From Bog-159 sp963818855 (GTDB taxonomy: Bacteria > Acidobacteriota > Terriglobia > Bryobacterales > Bryobacteraceae): a stretch of 64,000 nt of DNA. The stretch covers positions 1 to 64,000 of the forward strand of contig CAWFUH010000002.1 in the NCBI GenBank assembly GCA_963818855.1. Direction: 5' to 3'. Shown piece by piece: positions 1-8,083 of this stretch (position 1 is its first letter; every line of letters begins with the position of its first letter). Both the position numbers and the translations under genes were made by a program. Below the pieces are notes generated by a model. The model was not told the DNA's origin. It was given only the letters and a program-made list of their open reading frames with translations, and searched no databases.

Positions 1-573
1 TGCACAAATGTGCACGAAACGGCTTAAACTGTGCCCGCTGGAACTTACTGATCGTGCATCTCTTAAGATCCAATGGGCGGACAAATGTGTTGCGTTTCCT
101 TTATGTTCCACTACCGGTGTTTTTCGCGCCTGATGATGGGGGTTGCCTGTTGCGGGCGAGACAATTTGGTGAAAATCTGAGACTTTCTGTAGATTCTTCG
201 TTGGATCGCCGCGCATGTGAAACTTTTGTGGGATTTTGTGGTGAATTGCTGAGATAAACTGTCGCGCACCCTTTCCCCTCGCGGCGTGCGGATTAGAACC
301 CGTGGCCGACAATTCCAGTAAGCAACTTACCGGGTGGCTCCCGGTCCGTACCGCTTGTCATTAACCTTGCGGATGTCACAGCCGCGGCACCTGGCGGCCT
401 ACAGGATGTGGACGTCTCCCTGCACTCCAGAAAGCAGTTGCCATCGGTGGCACGAGATGCGAGGGACGACGTCGATCCTTTTCGGAACTTGACGATGACA
501 CGCGTCAGAACAGCGTCCTGGATGATATGCTTCTCAACCTGAGCCGGAGATCCTTCGGAGAAAGGTAAGTAGC
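1..573. other. no gene recognised upstream of the excisionase-like gene
   Basis: I see no convincing coding region here. The one ORF of moderate length (54-257, +) has no recognisable motif and no ribosome binding site. No tRNA or second copy of the tRNA-Phe fragment at 1986-2041 is visible, so the far end of the integrase-bearing element probably lies before the window. Bases 1-14 form a near-palindrome (TGCACAAATGTGCA) of unknown meaning. Confidence 0.5.
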
Positions 574-792
574 TTGCCAGTCACATCCGCAATGGTGTTT
601 AATGGTGGCGTCGGTAAGCGGCTCCTGAATGTCGAGGAGGCTGCCGGATACCTGGGTCTGAAGGTGGACACGGTCTACAAGAAGGCCCGGCTCCGGGAGC
701 TTCCCTTCGTCAAGGTGGGGCGAGCGTTGCGGTTCGACAAACAGGCGTTAGATCGCCTGATCGAACAGCACACAATCAAAACCATCGACTGA
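574..792 (+). CDS. excisionase-like helix-turn-helix DNA-binding protein
   Basis: This is a 72-residue protein of the excisionase/MerR-like winged-helix family (HTH_17 type). The core LLNVEEAAGYLGLKVDTVYK (about residues 17-36) is the HTH, followed by the wing LPFVKVGRALRFDKQALDRL. It starts with TTG at 574, about 8 bases after GGAGAAAGG; an in-frame ATG at 592 is an alternative. It ends 14 bases before the integrase gene on the same strand, with GAAAGGAG between them, so the two are probably cotranscribed. Family knowledge: such proteins set the direction of site-specific recombination or regulate the integrase. The excisionase role is inferred from position. Confidence 0.75.
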   Translation: MPVTSAMVFNGGVGKRLLNVEEAAGYLGLKVDTVYKKARLRELPFVKVGRALRFDKQALDRLIEQHTIKTID

Positions 793-806
793 AAGGAGTA
801 CGCAGA

Positions 807-1919
807 GTGTCTATTCACAGAGTTGAAGACGGAGTTTTCAAAATTCGCTGGAGGGAAGGAGGCAGGAACCGAAGCCTGAGCGTTCATGGCTCGCACGAGT
901 TGGCCAGGAAGATCCTCCGCAAGCGGCTATCGGCGCGCGATGAGAACCGCCACCTCGATATCAAGAGGGAGGTCAATTTCCGAATGTCCGCGCTGATTGA
1001 TCGGTACTGGGAGCAGTACGCCAGTAAGAAAAAATCTCAGGACCGCGAGAAAGCTGTTCTGGAGGGAATCCGCGGCCAGCTTGGGGACCTGTTTGTCCGG
1101 GAGGTTGACGGCGCCAGCATTCAACGCTGGTACCAAGGCCTCTCGGAGGCGAAGGGGTTGTCAGCGGGCACGGCCGTTCGGCACTTCAACGTCATGCACC
1201 ACATGATGGAGAAGGCCGCCACGATCTGGAGCAAGGAAACCGGCATAGACCGGAATCCGGCTGATGACGTGGAAGTGAAGCGGCCGGATGACCAACGCGA
1301 GCGGTACTTGAGTGTGGAGGAGATCGTCAGGCTCAAGGCCGTTCTCGATGAGAAGATGTACCGCAAGGCTGGCAAGGGCATCAACCAGACGTTTTTTCAT
1401 CTGCGCTTGATCGTCCTGACGGCCTTGACCACGGGCATGCGGATAGCAGAGATTTTCTCGCTCAGATGGAGCGACCTGCTATTCCGGGAAGAACTGATCG
1501 CAGTTCGGGCCAAGCTGAAGCGAGGGAAGGTTCGGTACGCGCCGATGTGCCCGGAGTTGGCCGTGGAATTCAAGCGGTATCCGGTGATCCTGGGGGAGGA
1601 TCGGATTTTCCCACCGGAACCGGGTGCCAAGCGGGAACGCCAAAGGGTGGACAAGAGTTTCGAAACCATCCTGGAGTTGGCCGGTATCGAGGGTTTCCGC
1701 TTCCATGATCTGCGGCACACCTTTGCCAGTTGGTACATGATGAACGGCGGAGACCTTTACGAACTGGCCAAGATCCTGGGCCACGCGAACATCAAAATGA
1801 CGGAGCGGTACGCCAAGCTCGCCCGGAGTCACATTGCCAAGACGGGGAGTACGGCCCGCGAGATGTGGAAGCTAATGGAAGGAGAGAGGCGGGAACAGGT
1901 TCAGGGAACTGCGGTTTGA
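807..1919 (+). CDS. int: tyrosine-type site-specific integrase
   Basis: This 370-residue phage-type tyrosine recombinase would catalyse integration and excision of a mobile element. An N-terminal arm-binding/SAM-like region covers about residues 1-160 and the catalytic domain about 165-345. The catalytic set is complete: R212 in TGMRIAEIFSLRW, H300 and R303 in FHDLRHTFASW, H326 in LGHANIKM and nucleophile Y335 in TERYAKLA. The start is GTG at 807, 8 bases after GAAAGGAG. The gene points at, and ends 66 bases before, a 3' fragment of tRNA-Phe, the usual attachment target of this family. No frameshift is seen, so the enzyme may be active. Confidence 0.95.
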   Translation: MSIHRVEDGVFKIRWREGGRNRSLSVHGSHELARKILRKRLSARDENRHLDIKREVNFRMSALIDRYWEQYASKKKSQDREKAVLEGIRGQLGDLFVREVDGASIQRWYQGLSEAKGLSAGTAVRHFNVMHHMMEKAATIWSKETGIDRNPADDVEVKRPDDQRERYLSVEEIVRLKAVLDEKMYRKAGKGINQTFFHLRLIVLTALTTGMRIAEIFSLRWSDLLFREELIAVRAKLKRGKVRYAPMCPELAVEFKRYPVILGEDRIFPPEPGAKRERQRVDKSFETILELAGIEGFRFHDLRHTFASWYMMNGGDLYELAKILGHANIKMTERYAKLARSHIAKTGSTAREMWKLMEGERREQVQGTAV

Positions 1920-1985
1920 ATGTTCCCTTATTGTTCCCTTGACTGAAACCCGATGTTTCTGGCTACTTCTAAGTTATTGATTTTA

Positions 1986-2041
1986 TGGTGGCCAGGGACG
2001 GAATCGAACCGCCGACGCCAGCCTTTTCAGGGCTGCGCTCT
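1986..2041 (-). other. displaced 3' fragment of tRNA-Phe(GAA): attachment-site scar
   Basis: On the minus strand these 56 bases read as the 3' part of a tRNA: the D-stem end, an anticodon loop CTGAAAA (GAA anticodon, Phe), variable region, T-arm GGTTCGATTCC and the acceptor strand ending CCA. The D-loop and 5' acceptor strand are absent; beyond 2041 the sequence no longer matches a tRNA. Tyrosine integrases commonly recombine within tRNA 3' ends and leave such direct-repeat fragments, so this is most simply an att core. The integrase ends 66 bases to its left and points at it. Confidence 0.85.
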
Positions 2042-2120
2042 CCGATCCTTGCGGGCACTGATTTCCCCAATCCCAATAACTCCATTCTTTCATAACAACG
2101 CATCCGTGATCCTCGGATGG

Positions 2121-4214
2121 TTAGGCCATCCAGGCGTACGGGCTATCAGGTATTCGCGGCCGGAATTGGGCTGAGCGCGGCTGGGGCTTAGTCTTCATGC
2201 CAGGCCGGCCCGCGATGAGCGCTTGACAACAAAGAAGTAACTGCGCATCCTCGTTACCCGTGCGGTAGGCGTCCAGAAAGCCGACCAACGAGCCAAACAC
2301 GCGGATCTTATTGGCCACTAACAGTTGCCAGAACTGGTACACGGCGGCCTCTTCGGGTTGGTGCAGCACAGCGATATTCAAGCCCTCCTTGCGATAAATT
2401 TGAGCGATGCTGTAGCGTGCAGCTTGGGACCCCTTCAGGGAGGCCGCACTGATCATGCCCGGTATCCAATCTCCGCACTGCCGGATCGCGCGGGCGTTCT
2501 GAGATGGTTCAGCGTGTGAGAACCGATGTTCGGCATACAGATAAATCGTTCCGCTGGGGTCTTGGGCGCCCCACAGCGCAGCCACCCCGTCGGGGTCAAC
2601 CGCCATGCCAAAACCAAGCGGCCATGTCTCGGGGATGGTAAATGGATTCACGACGATTTGCTCTTCCGCAACCCGGTGGACACCGCCACAATCCCTCAGC
2701 CGGTTTAGCGCCTGCGTCATTGCATCGACCTGGTCATCATGGCGCCCGTTCGGAAAAGAGGCGGCCTCCTCGATGAGCGCTTCCACCCAAGGCGCTATGG
2801 CCGGATGAGGCAGGTACACGTTGCCCGCCTCGGCCAGCGGCGAGACTGCGTGGGCTCGCGCAATTTTGCCGCCCTCCGGCTGCACTTCGATCAAACCTCC
2901 GACATCGTGTTTCAGTTCCTGTATCACCGCTGGGCCGTTGGCCTTATCCTCCACCAGCTTGGCGCCGGTCTTGGGCCAACGGCCCGACAGCACCCGCACG
3001 GCCTCCTTGGTGGCGGGCATATCCATCCGCCCTCGGCACTGATCCAACAAGAATCGGTCCGCCCCCTTGGCCCCCCAAACTTGCCCCACCACGTAATCAC
3101 TGGTGGCCTTGTCTTTGAACGACATATCCCAGGATTGGATCATCGTGTCAAACTGCGCCGGTATCGGAATAGCTTGTATGTTGAGCGTGCGTCCATCTGG
3201 GAGACGCACGGGTACGGCGGCCAAATCGATATGTGCCGGCCGCCAGTAACGCCACCCCGACCGTTTGAAAATGCCCCCTTCCGCGGGAGCCGGCCGCTGC
3301 TGGTATTGTCCGGCGTAGCGGTAACATCCCAAAGAGATCTTCAGCGCCGCCAAATGCGCGGCCGTCACCTTCTGCGGCCAGAGCAACGCGCCGGCCTCAA
3401 CTCGCGGATCCCTCCACCCGATGGAGGTGCTACAGCGCCGTTCCTGCTCAAATTCCGCAGGCAGACACAGCAGCTCGAAGCCACCCTTCGCCAGCAAGTC
3501 ACCACTCAGATCATCCTCGTGCAGCCGTTGTTGGATCACGATCAGGTGCCCGGTGGCGAAGTCATTCAAGCGTGTGGATATGGTCCCGTTAAACCATTCC
3601 ACGGCGGTGTGCCGCTCCGCATCCGATTCGGCCTGGTCGACGCTGTGTGGATCATCTACGACGACGATGTCGGCACGTTCCCCGGTCGCTGAACCGCCAA
3701 CCGAAGTGGCAATGCGAGAGCCTGTGCCGTCGTTGTCGAAGCGGTTCTTCTGGTTTTGATCGCCGGTGAGTTGATAGCGGTCGCCCCAGTTTTGTTGGTA
3801 CCATTCGGACTCGATCAGGCGGCGGCACTTGACGCTGTCGCGCACACTCAGATTGGCTGAGTAACTGGCGAACAGCCAACGGATGTGGGGTTGGTCAATC
3901 CATACCCAGGCAGGCCAAAAGACCGCGGTGAGCAGGGATTTGGCGTGACCGGGGGGCACGTTAATGATCAAATTGCGCATGCGACCCTCGGTGACCGCTT
4001 GCAGATGTTGGCAGATGGCTTCTACGTGGATGCCATCCACGAAGAGCGTAGCGGGCTCCAGCACAGGCCAAGCCTGTACGACGAACTCATGCAGGGAGCG
4101 TCGGGCCTTTTCCGCCCGCAGCCTCTGCAGTTCGATTTCGGGCTCGCTCAAGCAAGCTTTCCAGTTGCTGGATTTCATCGGTGTTGAGTCGACTGTAGTC
4201 GATGGATTTAGCAT
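2121..4214 (-). CDS. phage-type terminase large subunit with C-terminal extension
   Basis: This 697-residue protein looks like a DNA-packaging terminase large subunit. The ATPase part (about residues 40-290) has the Walker A-like NVPPGHAKSLLT and Walker B IVVVDDPHS. The RNase H-fold nuclease (about 345-510) has IQSWDMSFKDK, KLVEDKANG and RHDDQVDAMTQAL. After residue about 525 a further 170 residues begin LGFGMAVDPDGVAALWGAQD, which resembles the first strand of a second terminase nuclease fold and makes the protein longer than usual. The ATG at 4214 has AGGAG 7 bases upstream, but it overlaps the preceding gene by 128 bases. No portal, capsid or tail genes lie nearby, so this is a phage or transfer-agent remnant or a domesticated terminase. 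Confidence 0.88.
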   Translation of the reverse strand: MLNPSTTVDSTPMKSSNWKACLSEPEIELQRLRAEKARRSLHEFVVQAWPVLEPATLFVDGIHVEAICQHLQAVTEGRMRNLIINVPPGHAKSLLTAVFWPAWVWIDQPHIRWLFASYSANLSVRDSVKCRRLIESEWYQQNWGDRYQLTGDQNQKNRFDNDGTGSRIATSVGGSATGERADIVVVDDPHSVDQAESDAERHTAVEWFNGTISTRLNDFATGHLIVIQQRLHEDDLSGDLLAKGGFELLCLPAEFEQERRCSTSIGWRDPRVEAGALLWPQKVTAAHLAALKISLGCYRYAGQYQQRPAPAEGGIFKRSGWRYWRPAHIDLAAVPVRLPDGRTLNIQAIPIPAQFDTMIQSWDMSFKDKATSDYVVGQVWGAKGADRFLLDQCRGRMDMPATKEAVRVLSGRWPKTGAKLVEDKANGPAVIQELKHDVGGLIEVQPEGGKIARAHAVSPLAEAGNVYLPHPAIAPWVEALIEEAASFPNGRHDDQVDAMTQALNRLRDCGGVHRVAEEQIVVNPFTIPETWPLGFGMAVDPDGVAALWGAQDPSGTIYLYAEHRFSHAEPSQNARAIRQCGDWIPGMISAASLKGSQAARYSIAQIYRKEGLNIAVLHQPEEAAVYQFWQLLVANKIRVFGSLVGFLDAYRTGNEDAQLLLCCQALIAGRPGMKTKPQPRSAQFRPRIPDSPYAWMA

Positions 4215-4437
4215 GGGTGGACTCCTGTGAGAGATTGACCAGAGCCGTGGGTGGCTCGAGTCGGTTGAAAATCATCTGGATAGCCCACGGGGCGCCTTCG
4301 CGGGCGGCCTTCCAGGCCAGTTCCGCGAGTTCGTCCGGTGTGCCATGAACACGCAAGGCATCGGTAAACGTGCGATCGTTCCTGGGGCGTCCCTTGAGGT
4401 TCCCGCTCTGGCCCTTACTCCAACGCGGCATGCTCAC
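4087..4437 (-). CDS. DUF5681-type protein, likely terminase partner
   Basis: This 116-residue protein begins with the glycine/lysine-rich KGQSGNLKGRPRNDRTFTDAL typical of DUF5681 proteins, which often lie directly upstream of phage terminase large subunits. The rest is helical and charged (ELAELAWKAAREGAPWAIQMIF) and would fit a small-terminase or DNA-binding partner; that role is inferred. Translation can start at GTG 4437 or ATG 4431, both downstream of GGAAGGAAGG. Its last 42 codons overlap the terminase start, suggesting tight coupling of the two genes. Confidence 0.7.
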   Translation of the reverse strand: MSMPRWSKGQSGNLKGRPRNDRTFTDALRVHGTPDELAELAWKAAREGAPWAIQMIFNRLEPPTALVNLSQESTHAKSIDYSRLNTDEIQQLESLLERARNRTAEAAGGKGPTLPA

Positions 4438-4876
4438 GTCCTTCCTTCCCGGCTGCGAGACAGTCGGCCCGGATGCGACGAATTGGGTTGGTTCGGGCTA
4501 TCGGAGCCGCGGACGTTCGCAGAAGCTCGGTTCGAAACGTATCCCGGTTGGGTATTCGGCAGGGATAAGACGCGTTCCGAGCGGGATAGAGGTTTTAGAC
4601 TCGGGAGCTTACCGGGTTCGAGAGTACATCGATCCACGAGCGGACCAGCCAGGAAAGTTCGAAAGGTATCCACGGTGGCCCGCCAGCTTGTACAACCGGA
4701 GCACCTGCCGCGACTGGAGTAGTGCGCGCCATGATGCCAGCAGATGTATGAATTCCGGCTGACCTGTGTCCCTGTGGTTTCCACGAATTCGATGGACCAC
4801 GGGATGTGGACGTTGTTAAAGCCCATGCGCCTCACCCCGACCTGATTCTTGGCGTGTGGGCAGCGATCTCACCGGC
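4438..4876. other. no gene recognised between terminase remnant and glycosidase
   Basis: About 440 bases with several overlapping ORFs (for example 4434-4835, -), none of which has a recognisable motif, a plausible composition or a good ribosome binding site. I looked for a second copy of the tRNA-Phe fragment that would mark the right edge of the phage-like segment and did not find one. Confidence 0.4.
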
Positions 4877-6994
4877 TCATGAGGTATACAGCGCCGCCAC
4901 TTCGTAATCCAGGACTCTGGGAATCGTAAACTCAACTACACCGGTGCCTCCGGTAAACGGGATGTTCGCTTCCGCCCGCAACAATTCTACGCGCGTCACT
5001 CGCCTGCCCTGCGGGAGTGACATCCTCACCTTCTGGCCGCCGATGGGGTAGAAGGTCCGTATCCATCCGCGATGCATGGCGGGGTTCGTGTAATTAAGGA
5101 TGTGCACGGCAAAGCCGGCCTGCGTTTCCCATGCGAAGGCCTCGATCACACCGTCTCCCTGGATGGTGACCGGCGGGGCACCGCCCGCGACCCAGCGGAT
5201 CGAGTTCTGGAGCAGCCGCGCCAGGTCTGTATGACCGGATCGCCACATGGTGCGCTCGACATCACCCGGGAAATAAATCAGGCGGCTCCGGCCTTTCTGC
5301 CGCACCACGATCGCCGGTTCATTCGTCCGTGCCTGCAGAGGATACGACAGCTCCGGAGGGTAAGCCACGAAGCCGGGCACTACAGTCAGAATCGGGCCAT
5401 CCACCGGAGCAACGGGTACGCGATTTTCCGCTCCGGGGATCCATGCGGTATTTGAAAAGCCGTTCAGAATGCCATGCTGTTTCTCGATACGCGCAAGATA
5501 GGCGTTGCCGACGGTGCCGATGATATCCCCGGCCTTCCGAATACCGAATACATCGGCCAGGCCGAAATCGGAGCGTCGTTCGTTGCGCTCGGTGTACATG
5601 CTGGTCTCGAATGTGGCCAGCAGGGAGCCTCCGGCATCCACGTAACCGCGCAACTGCCGGCACTGTTGGTCGCTGAGGAGAGCCGTGTTTGGCAACACCA
5701 GCGCGGAGTATTGGGCCAAGTCCTCCTGTTCCAGCTTGTCTTCATGCACGAAATCAAACAGGAAACGGCCTTCGAGCAGGGCGTAATACATCCCGTCCAT
5801 ATACTCCCGAATGCGCGCACCATGCGGAGGGTTGTAGAACAGGTGGGTCCGCTGGCCCATCATCACGCCCACATTTGCGATCGAGCGTTTGTTGACGAAG
5901 TGGATATCGTGCCTGGCCATCCAATTGAAATATTCGTGCGCCGGCTGCAACCAGCGGCGGTCCTCGCCCATGCCGTTTTCGCCGCCGATAATGTGGTGAT
6001 ACGGCGCCATTCCCGAGGCGAGCGTTTCGTTAAACCACATCTGTTCTTCTTGCCGTGATTTGTAAACGTTACGCCAGCGGGGCGTGCCGGTGGACCATGC
6101 CCCCGTCACGTTGGTCGCCATCTTGCCCTTTTGGACGGCGTGGCACACCCGGCCTTGCAGCGCGCATCCCCAGATCGGCGTATCGTCTCCGCCGCGCCCC
6201 TGGTTGTCGCACTGGAACCACTCGCAGACTTCACCGAGTTTCACCAGGTCGGCCGTACTGCGTATGCCGCCGCCGAGATTGGCGAAATAAAAGTTCGACG
6301 GCTTCTTCTCTTTGGCGATGGAATCGTAGAGCTTCCACAGATAGATGGTGCGCTCGTTGAATTTGTCCCAATATGCTATCGTCCCCGGCTGCGGAAGGTT
6401 CTTGCACTGTTCGCAATAACAGATGGGCAGCGCGCCCAGAGGCGGCCACGCGTTGGTAAACAGGCCGTCCACGTCATAGAGCGAGTTGATCTCTTTCATG
6501 ATTGCCCGCATGTAATCGGTCATGTACGTGGTAAACATGCAGGTACGGAATAACCTGGGATCCTCGGTGTGATGCACGGTTCTGCCTCCCGCGTCGCGTT
6601 GGAACCACTCCGGATGGGCCGCAAGGGCGTCTTCCCAATTGAGGTCCGGACTCATGCGCGCGATCACGTGCAGGCCGCGTTTCTTGGCGGCCGCGCAACA
6701 CTCGCCGAAGAAATCGCGCTCGCCGAGGAACTTGGCTTTCCGGTGGTAGGGCACCTTCGTCTGGTAAAAGGCTAGAATGCCGGTGACACTGACCAGTACG
6801 GCATCCACTTTCAGGCTGGTCCAGTAGTCCGCCCACTGCTCAACGTCGAGTACCGCAGGATCGTGTTCGGTCATGTTGGTCTGGCCGACACGACGGATTT
6901 TCCGTTGCCACGGCACGGCCGGCTCGGCGGCGAATAGGGAAGCGGCTACGGTGGCCGCCGGCACCACCATAAAGTCGCGTCGATTCAAGGTCAT
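4877..6994 (-). CDS. Tat-exported glycoside hydrolase-like protein with GH42-type trimerisation domain
   Basis: This is a 705-residue protein with a Tat signal at the chosen start (MTLNRRDFMVVPAATVAASLFA). The ATG at 6994 is preceded by GGAGAA at about 9 bases; a longer frame reaches 7054. A TIM-barrel-like region (about residues 35-330) resembles the hypothetical glycosyl hydrolase 6 group: GLHVIARMSPDLNWEDA, YDVDGLFTNAWPP and CYCEQCKNLP. Next is a GH42-type trimerisation fold (about 385-500; LVLPNTALLSDQQCRQLRGY, AGGSLLATFETS). The C-terminal 150 residues look like a beta-sandwich. A role in sugar or glycoside cleavage is inferred; the substrate is unknown. It is divergent from the exported sugar-oxidising genes that follow. 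Confidence 0.7.
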   Translation of the reverse strand: MTLNRRDFMVVPAATVAASLFAAEPAVPWQRKIRRVGQTNMTEHDPAVLDVEQWADYWTSLKVDAVLVSVTGILAFYQTKVPYHRKAKFLGERDFFGECCAAAKKRGLHVIARMSPDLNWEDALAAHPEWFQRDAGGRTVHHTEDPRLFRTCMFTTYMTDYMRAIMKEINSLYDVDGLFTNAWPPLGALPICYCEQCKNLPQPGTIAYWDKFNERTIYLWKLYDSIAKEKKPSNFYFANLGGGIRSTADLVKLGEVCEWFQCDNQGRGGDDTPIWGCALQGRVCHAVQKGKMATNVTGAWSTGTPRWRNVYKSRQEEQMWFNETLASGMAPYHHIIGGENGMGEDRRWLQPAHEYFNWMARHDIHFVNKRSIANVGVMMGQRTHLFYNPPHGARIREYMDGMYYALLEGRFLFDFVHEDKLEQEDLAQYSALVLPNTALLSDQQCRQLRGYVDAGGSLLATFETSMYTERNERRSDFGLADVFGIRKAGDIIGTVGNAYLARIEKQHGILNGFSNTAWIPGAENRVPVAPVDGPILTVVPGFVAYPPELSYPLQARTNEPAIVVRQKGRSRLIYFPGDVERTMWRSGHTDLARLLQNSIRWVAGGAPPVTIQGDGVIEAFAWETQAGFAVHILNYTNPAMHRGWIRTFYPIGGQKVRMSLPQGRRVTRVELLRAEANIPFTGGTGVVEFTIPRVLDYEVAALYTS

Positions 6995-7068
6995 GAGTCT
7001 ATTCTCCGCCCGCTGGCGTCCCAGATCCTTCCCCTTCTTGCGCGCTTCCTTCATAATGTCTTAAGAAC

Positions 7069-8049
7069 GTGCGAGTCCACATCGCCTACAGGCTGTTCGT
7101 CATGATGCTCGCGATTTGCGCGGCGGCCGGAGTGATGCCGGCGCAGCAAGCCGGCCCGAATTTGCCGGGCGGGGGTCTCGCCCAACACCCGTTCCTGTAT
7201 TGCGGTGAATGGCAGGGGCGCAGCGTCGAGCAGCAGACCATGTACATCGTCCGCGACGGGAAGGTGGCCTGGTCATATACGAACCCGCGCAAGGGAGAGT
7301 TGGGTGATTGCACCATGCTCTCCAACGGAAATATCGTTTTCTCGCGCCAGTACGGGGCCAGCGAGATTACCCCTGACAAGAAGATCGTTTGGGATTACGA
7401 CGCGCCTCCGGGCACTGAGATCCACACAGCGTATCCGATCGGTATGGATAAGGTGCTTATTATGCAGAACGGAGATCCGGCGAAATTGCTGGTCATCCAT
7501 AAAGCCACCAACGGAGTAGAGACGGAGATGGTCATCCCAACCCGTGACCCGCGCGGCGTTCACGGGCAGTTCCGTCACGTACGCCCGACCGCCGCCGGCA
7601 CGTTTCTGGCGGCTCACATGGATCTGGGCAAAGTAGTGGAGTATTCGTCCGACGGGAAGGAGATATGGTCCGTTCCTGCTCCCTCGGCATGGGCCGCGGT
7701 GCGCCTGAAGAATGGCAATACCCTGATCAGCGGCAACCAGCTTGGGTACGTGCGGGAGGTGAATTCCAATGGCGAGACAGTCTGGGAAATTGGGAAGAAC
7801 GATTTGCCCGGCATCCAATTGTTCACTGTTCAGGAGGTCTCGCGGCTTGCCAACGGCAATACCCTGATCAATAACTGGTCGGGAGGTCTTGCTCCGGACA
7901 TGATCCAGACGGCGGTACAGTTGATCGAAGTAACTGCGGACAAGAAAGTCGCCTGGGCACTCAAGGATTGGAAGACGCTCGGTCCGGCATCCTCCACCCA
8001 GTTGCTCGACGAGCCAGGCGCTGCTGAGAAAGGCGAGCTCCAACGATAG
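7069..8049 (+). CDS. secreted beta-propeller protein
   Basis: This is a 326-residue protein with an N-terminal signal peptide (RLFVMMLAICAAAGVMPAQQ). Repeating blades follow the pattern G-x-x-x-W-x-Y/V with N-G-N-T-L: GKVAWSYTN, KKIVWDYDAPPG, GKEIWSVPAP, ETVWEIGKN, LKNGNTLISGN and LANGNTLINNW. This is a PQQ/arylsulfotransferase-like propeller; no catalytic residues can be assigned. The start is GTG 7069 or ATG 7102/7105; the latter still leaves a usable signal. It is followed after 34 bases by the Gfo/Idh/MocA gene, suggesting one transcript and a shared periplasmic task. Confidence 0.7.
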   Translation: MRVHIAYRLFVMMLAICAAAGVMPAQQAGPNLPGGGLAQHPFLYCGEWQGRSVEQQTMYIVRDGKVAWSYTNPRKGELGDCTMLSNGNIVFSRQYGASEITPDKKIVWDYDAPPGTEIHTAYPIGMDKVLIMQNGDPAKLLVIHKATNGVETEMVIPTRDPRGVHGQFRHVRPTAAGTFLAAHMDLGKVVEYSSDGKEIWSVPAPSAWAAVRLKNGNTLISGNQLGYVREVNSNGETVWEIGKNDLPGIQLFTVQEVSRLANGNTLINNWSGGLAPDMIQTAVQLIEVTADKKVAWALKDWKTLGPASSTQLLDEPGAAEKGELQR

Positions 8050-8083
8050 CGGAAGTGCGTGATCTCTGGTTAGGAGGATCAGA

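Noticed and set aside
1953..2174. ORF containing GTESNRRRQPFQG
   Set aside because: This is the antisense translation of the tRNA-Phe 3' fragment plus flanking sequence. ORFs of this kind are a familiar artefact of tRNA regions, not proteins.
2739..3692. 317-codon open frame on the plus strand
   Set aside because: It lies fully antisense to the terminase gene, has no motif or ribosome binding site, and reflects GC-rich codon bias.
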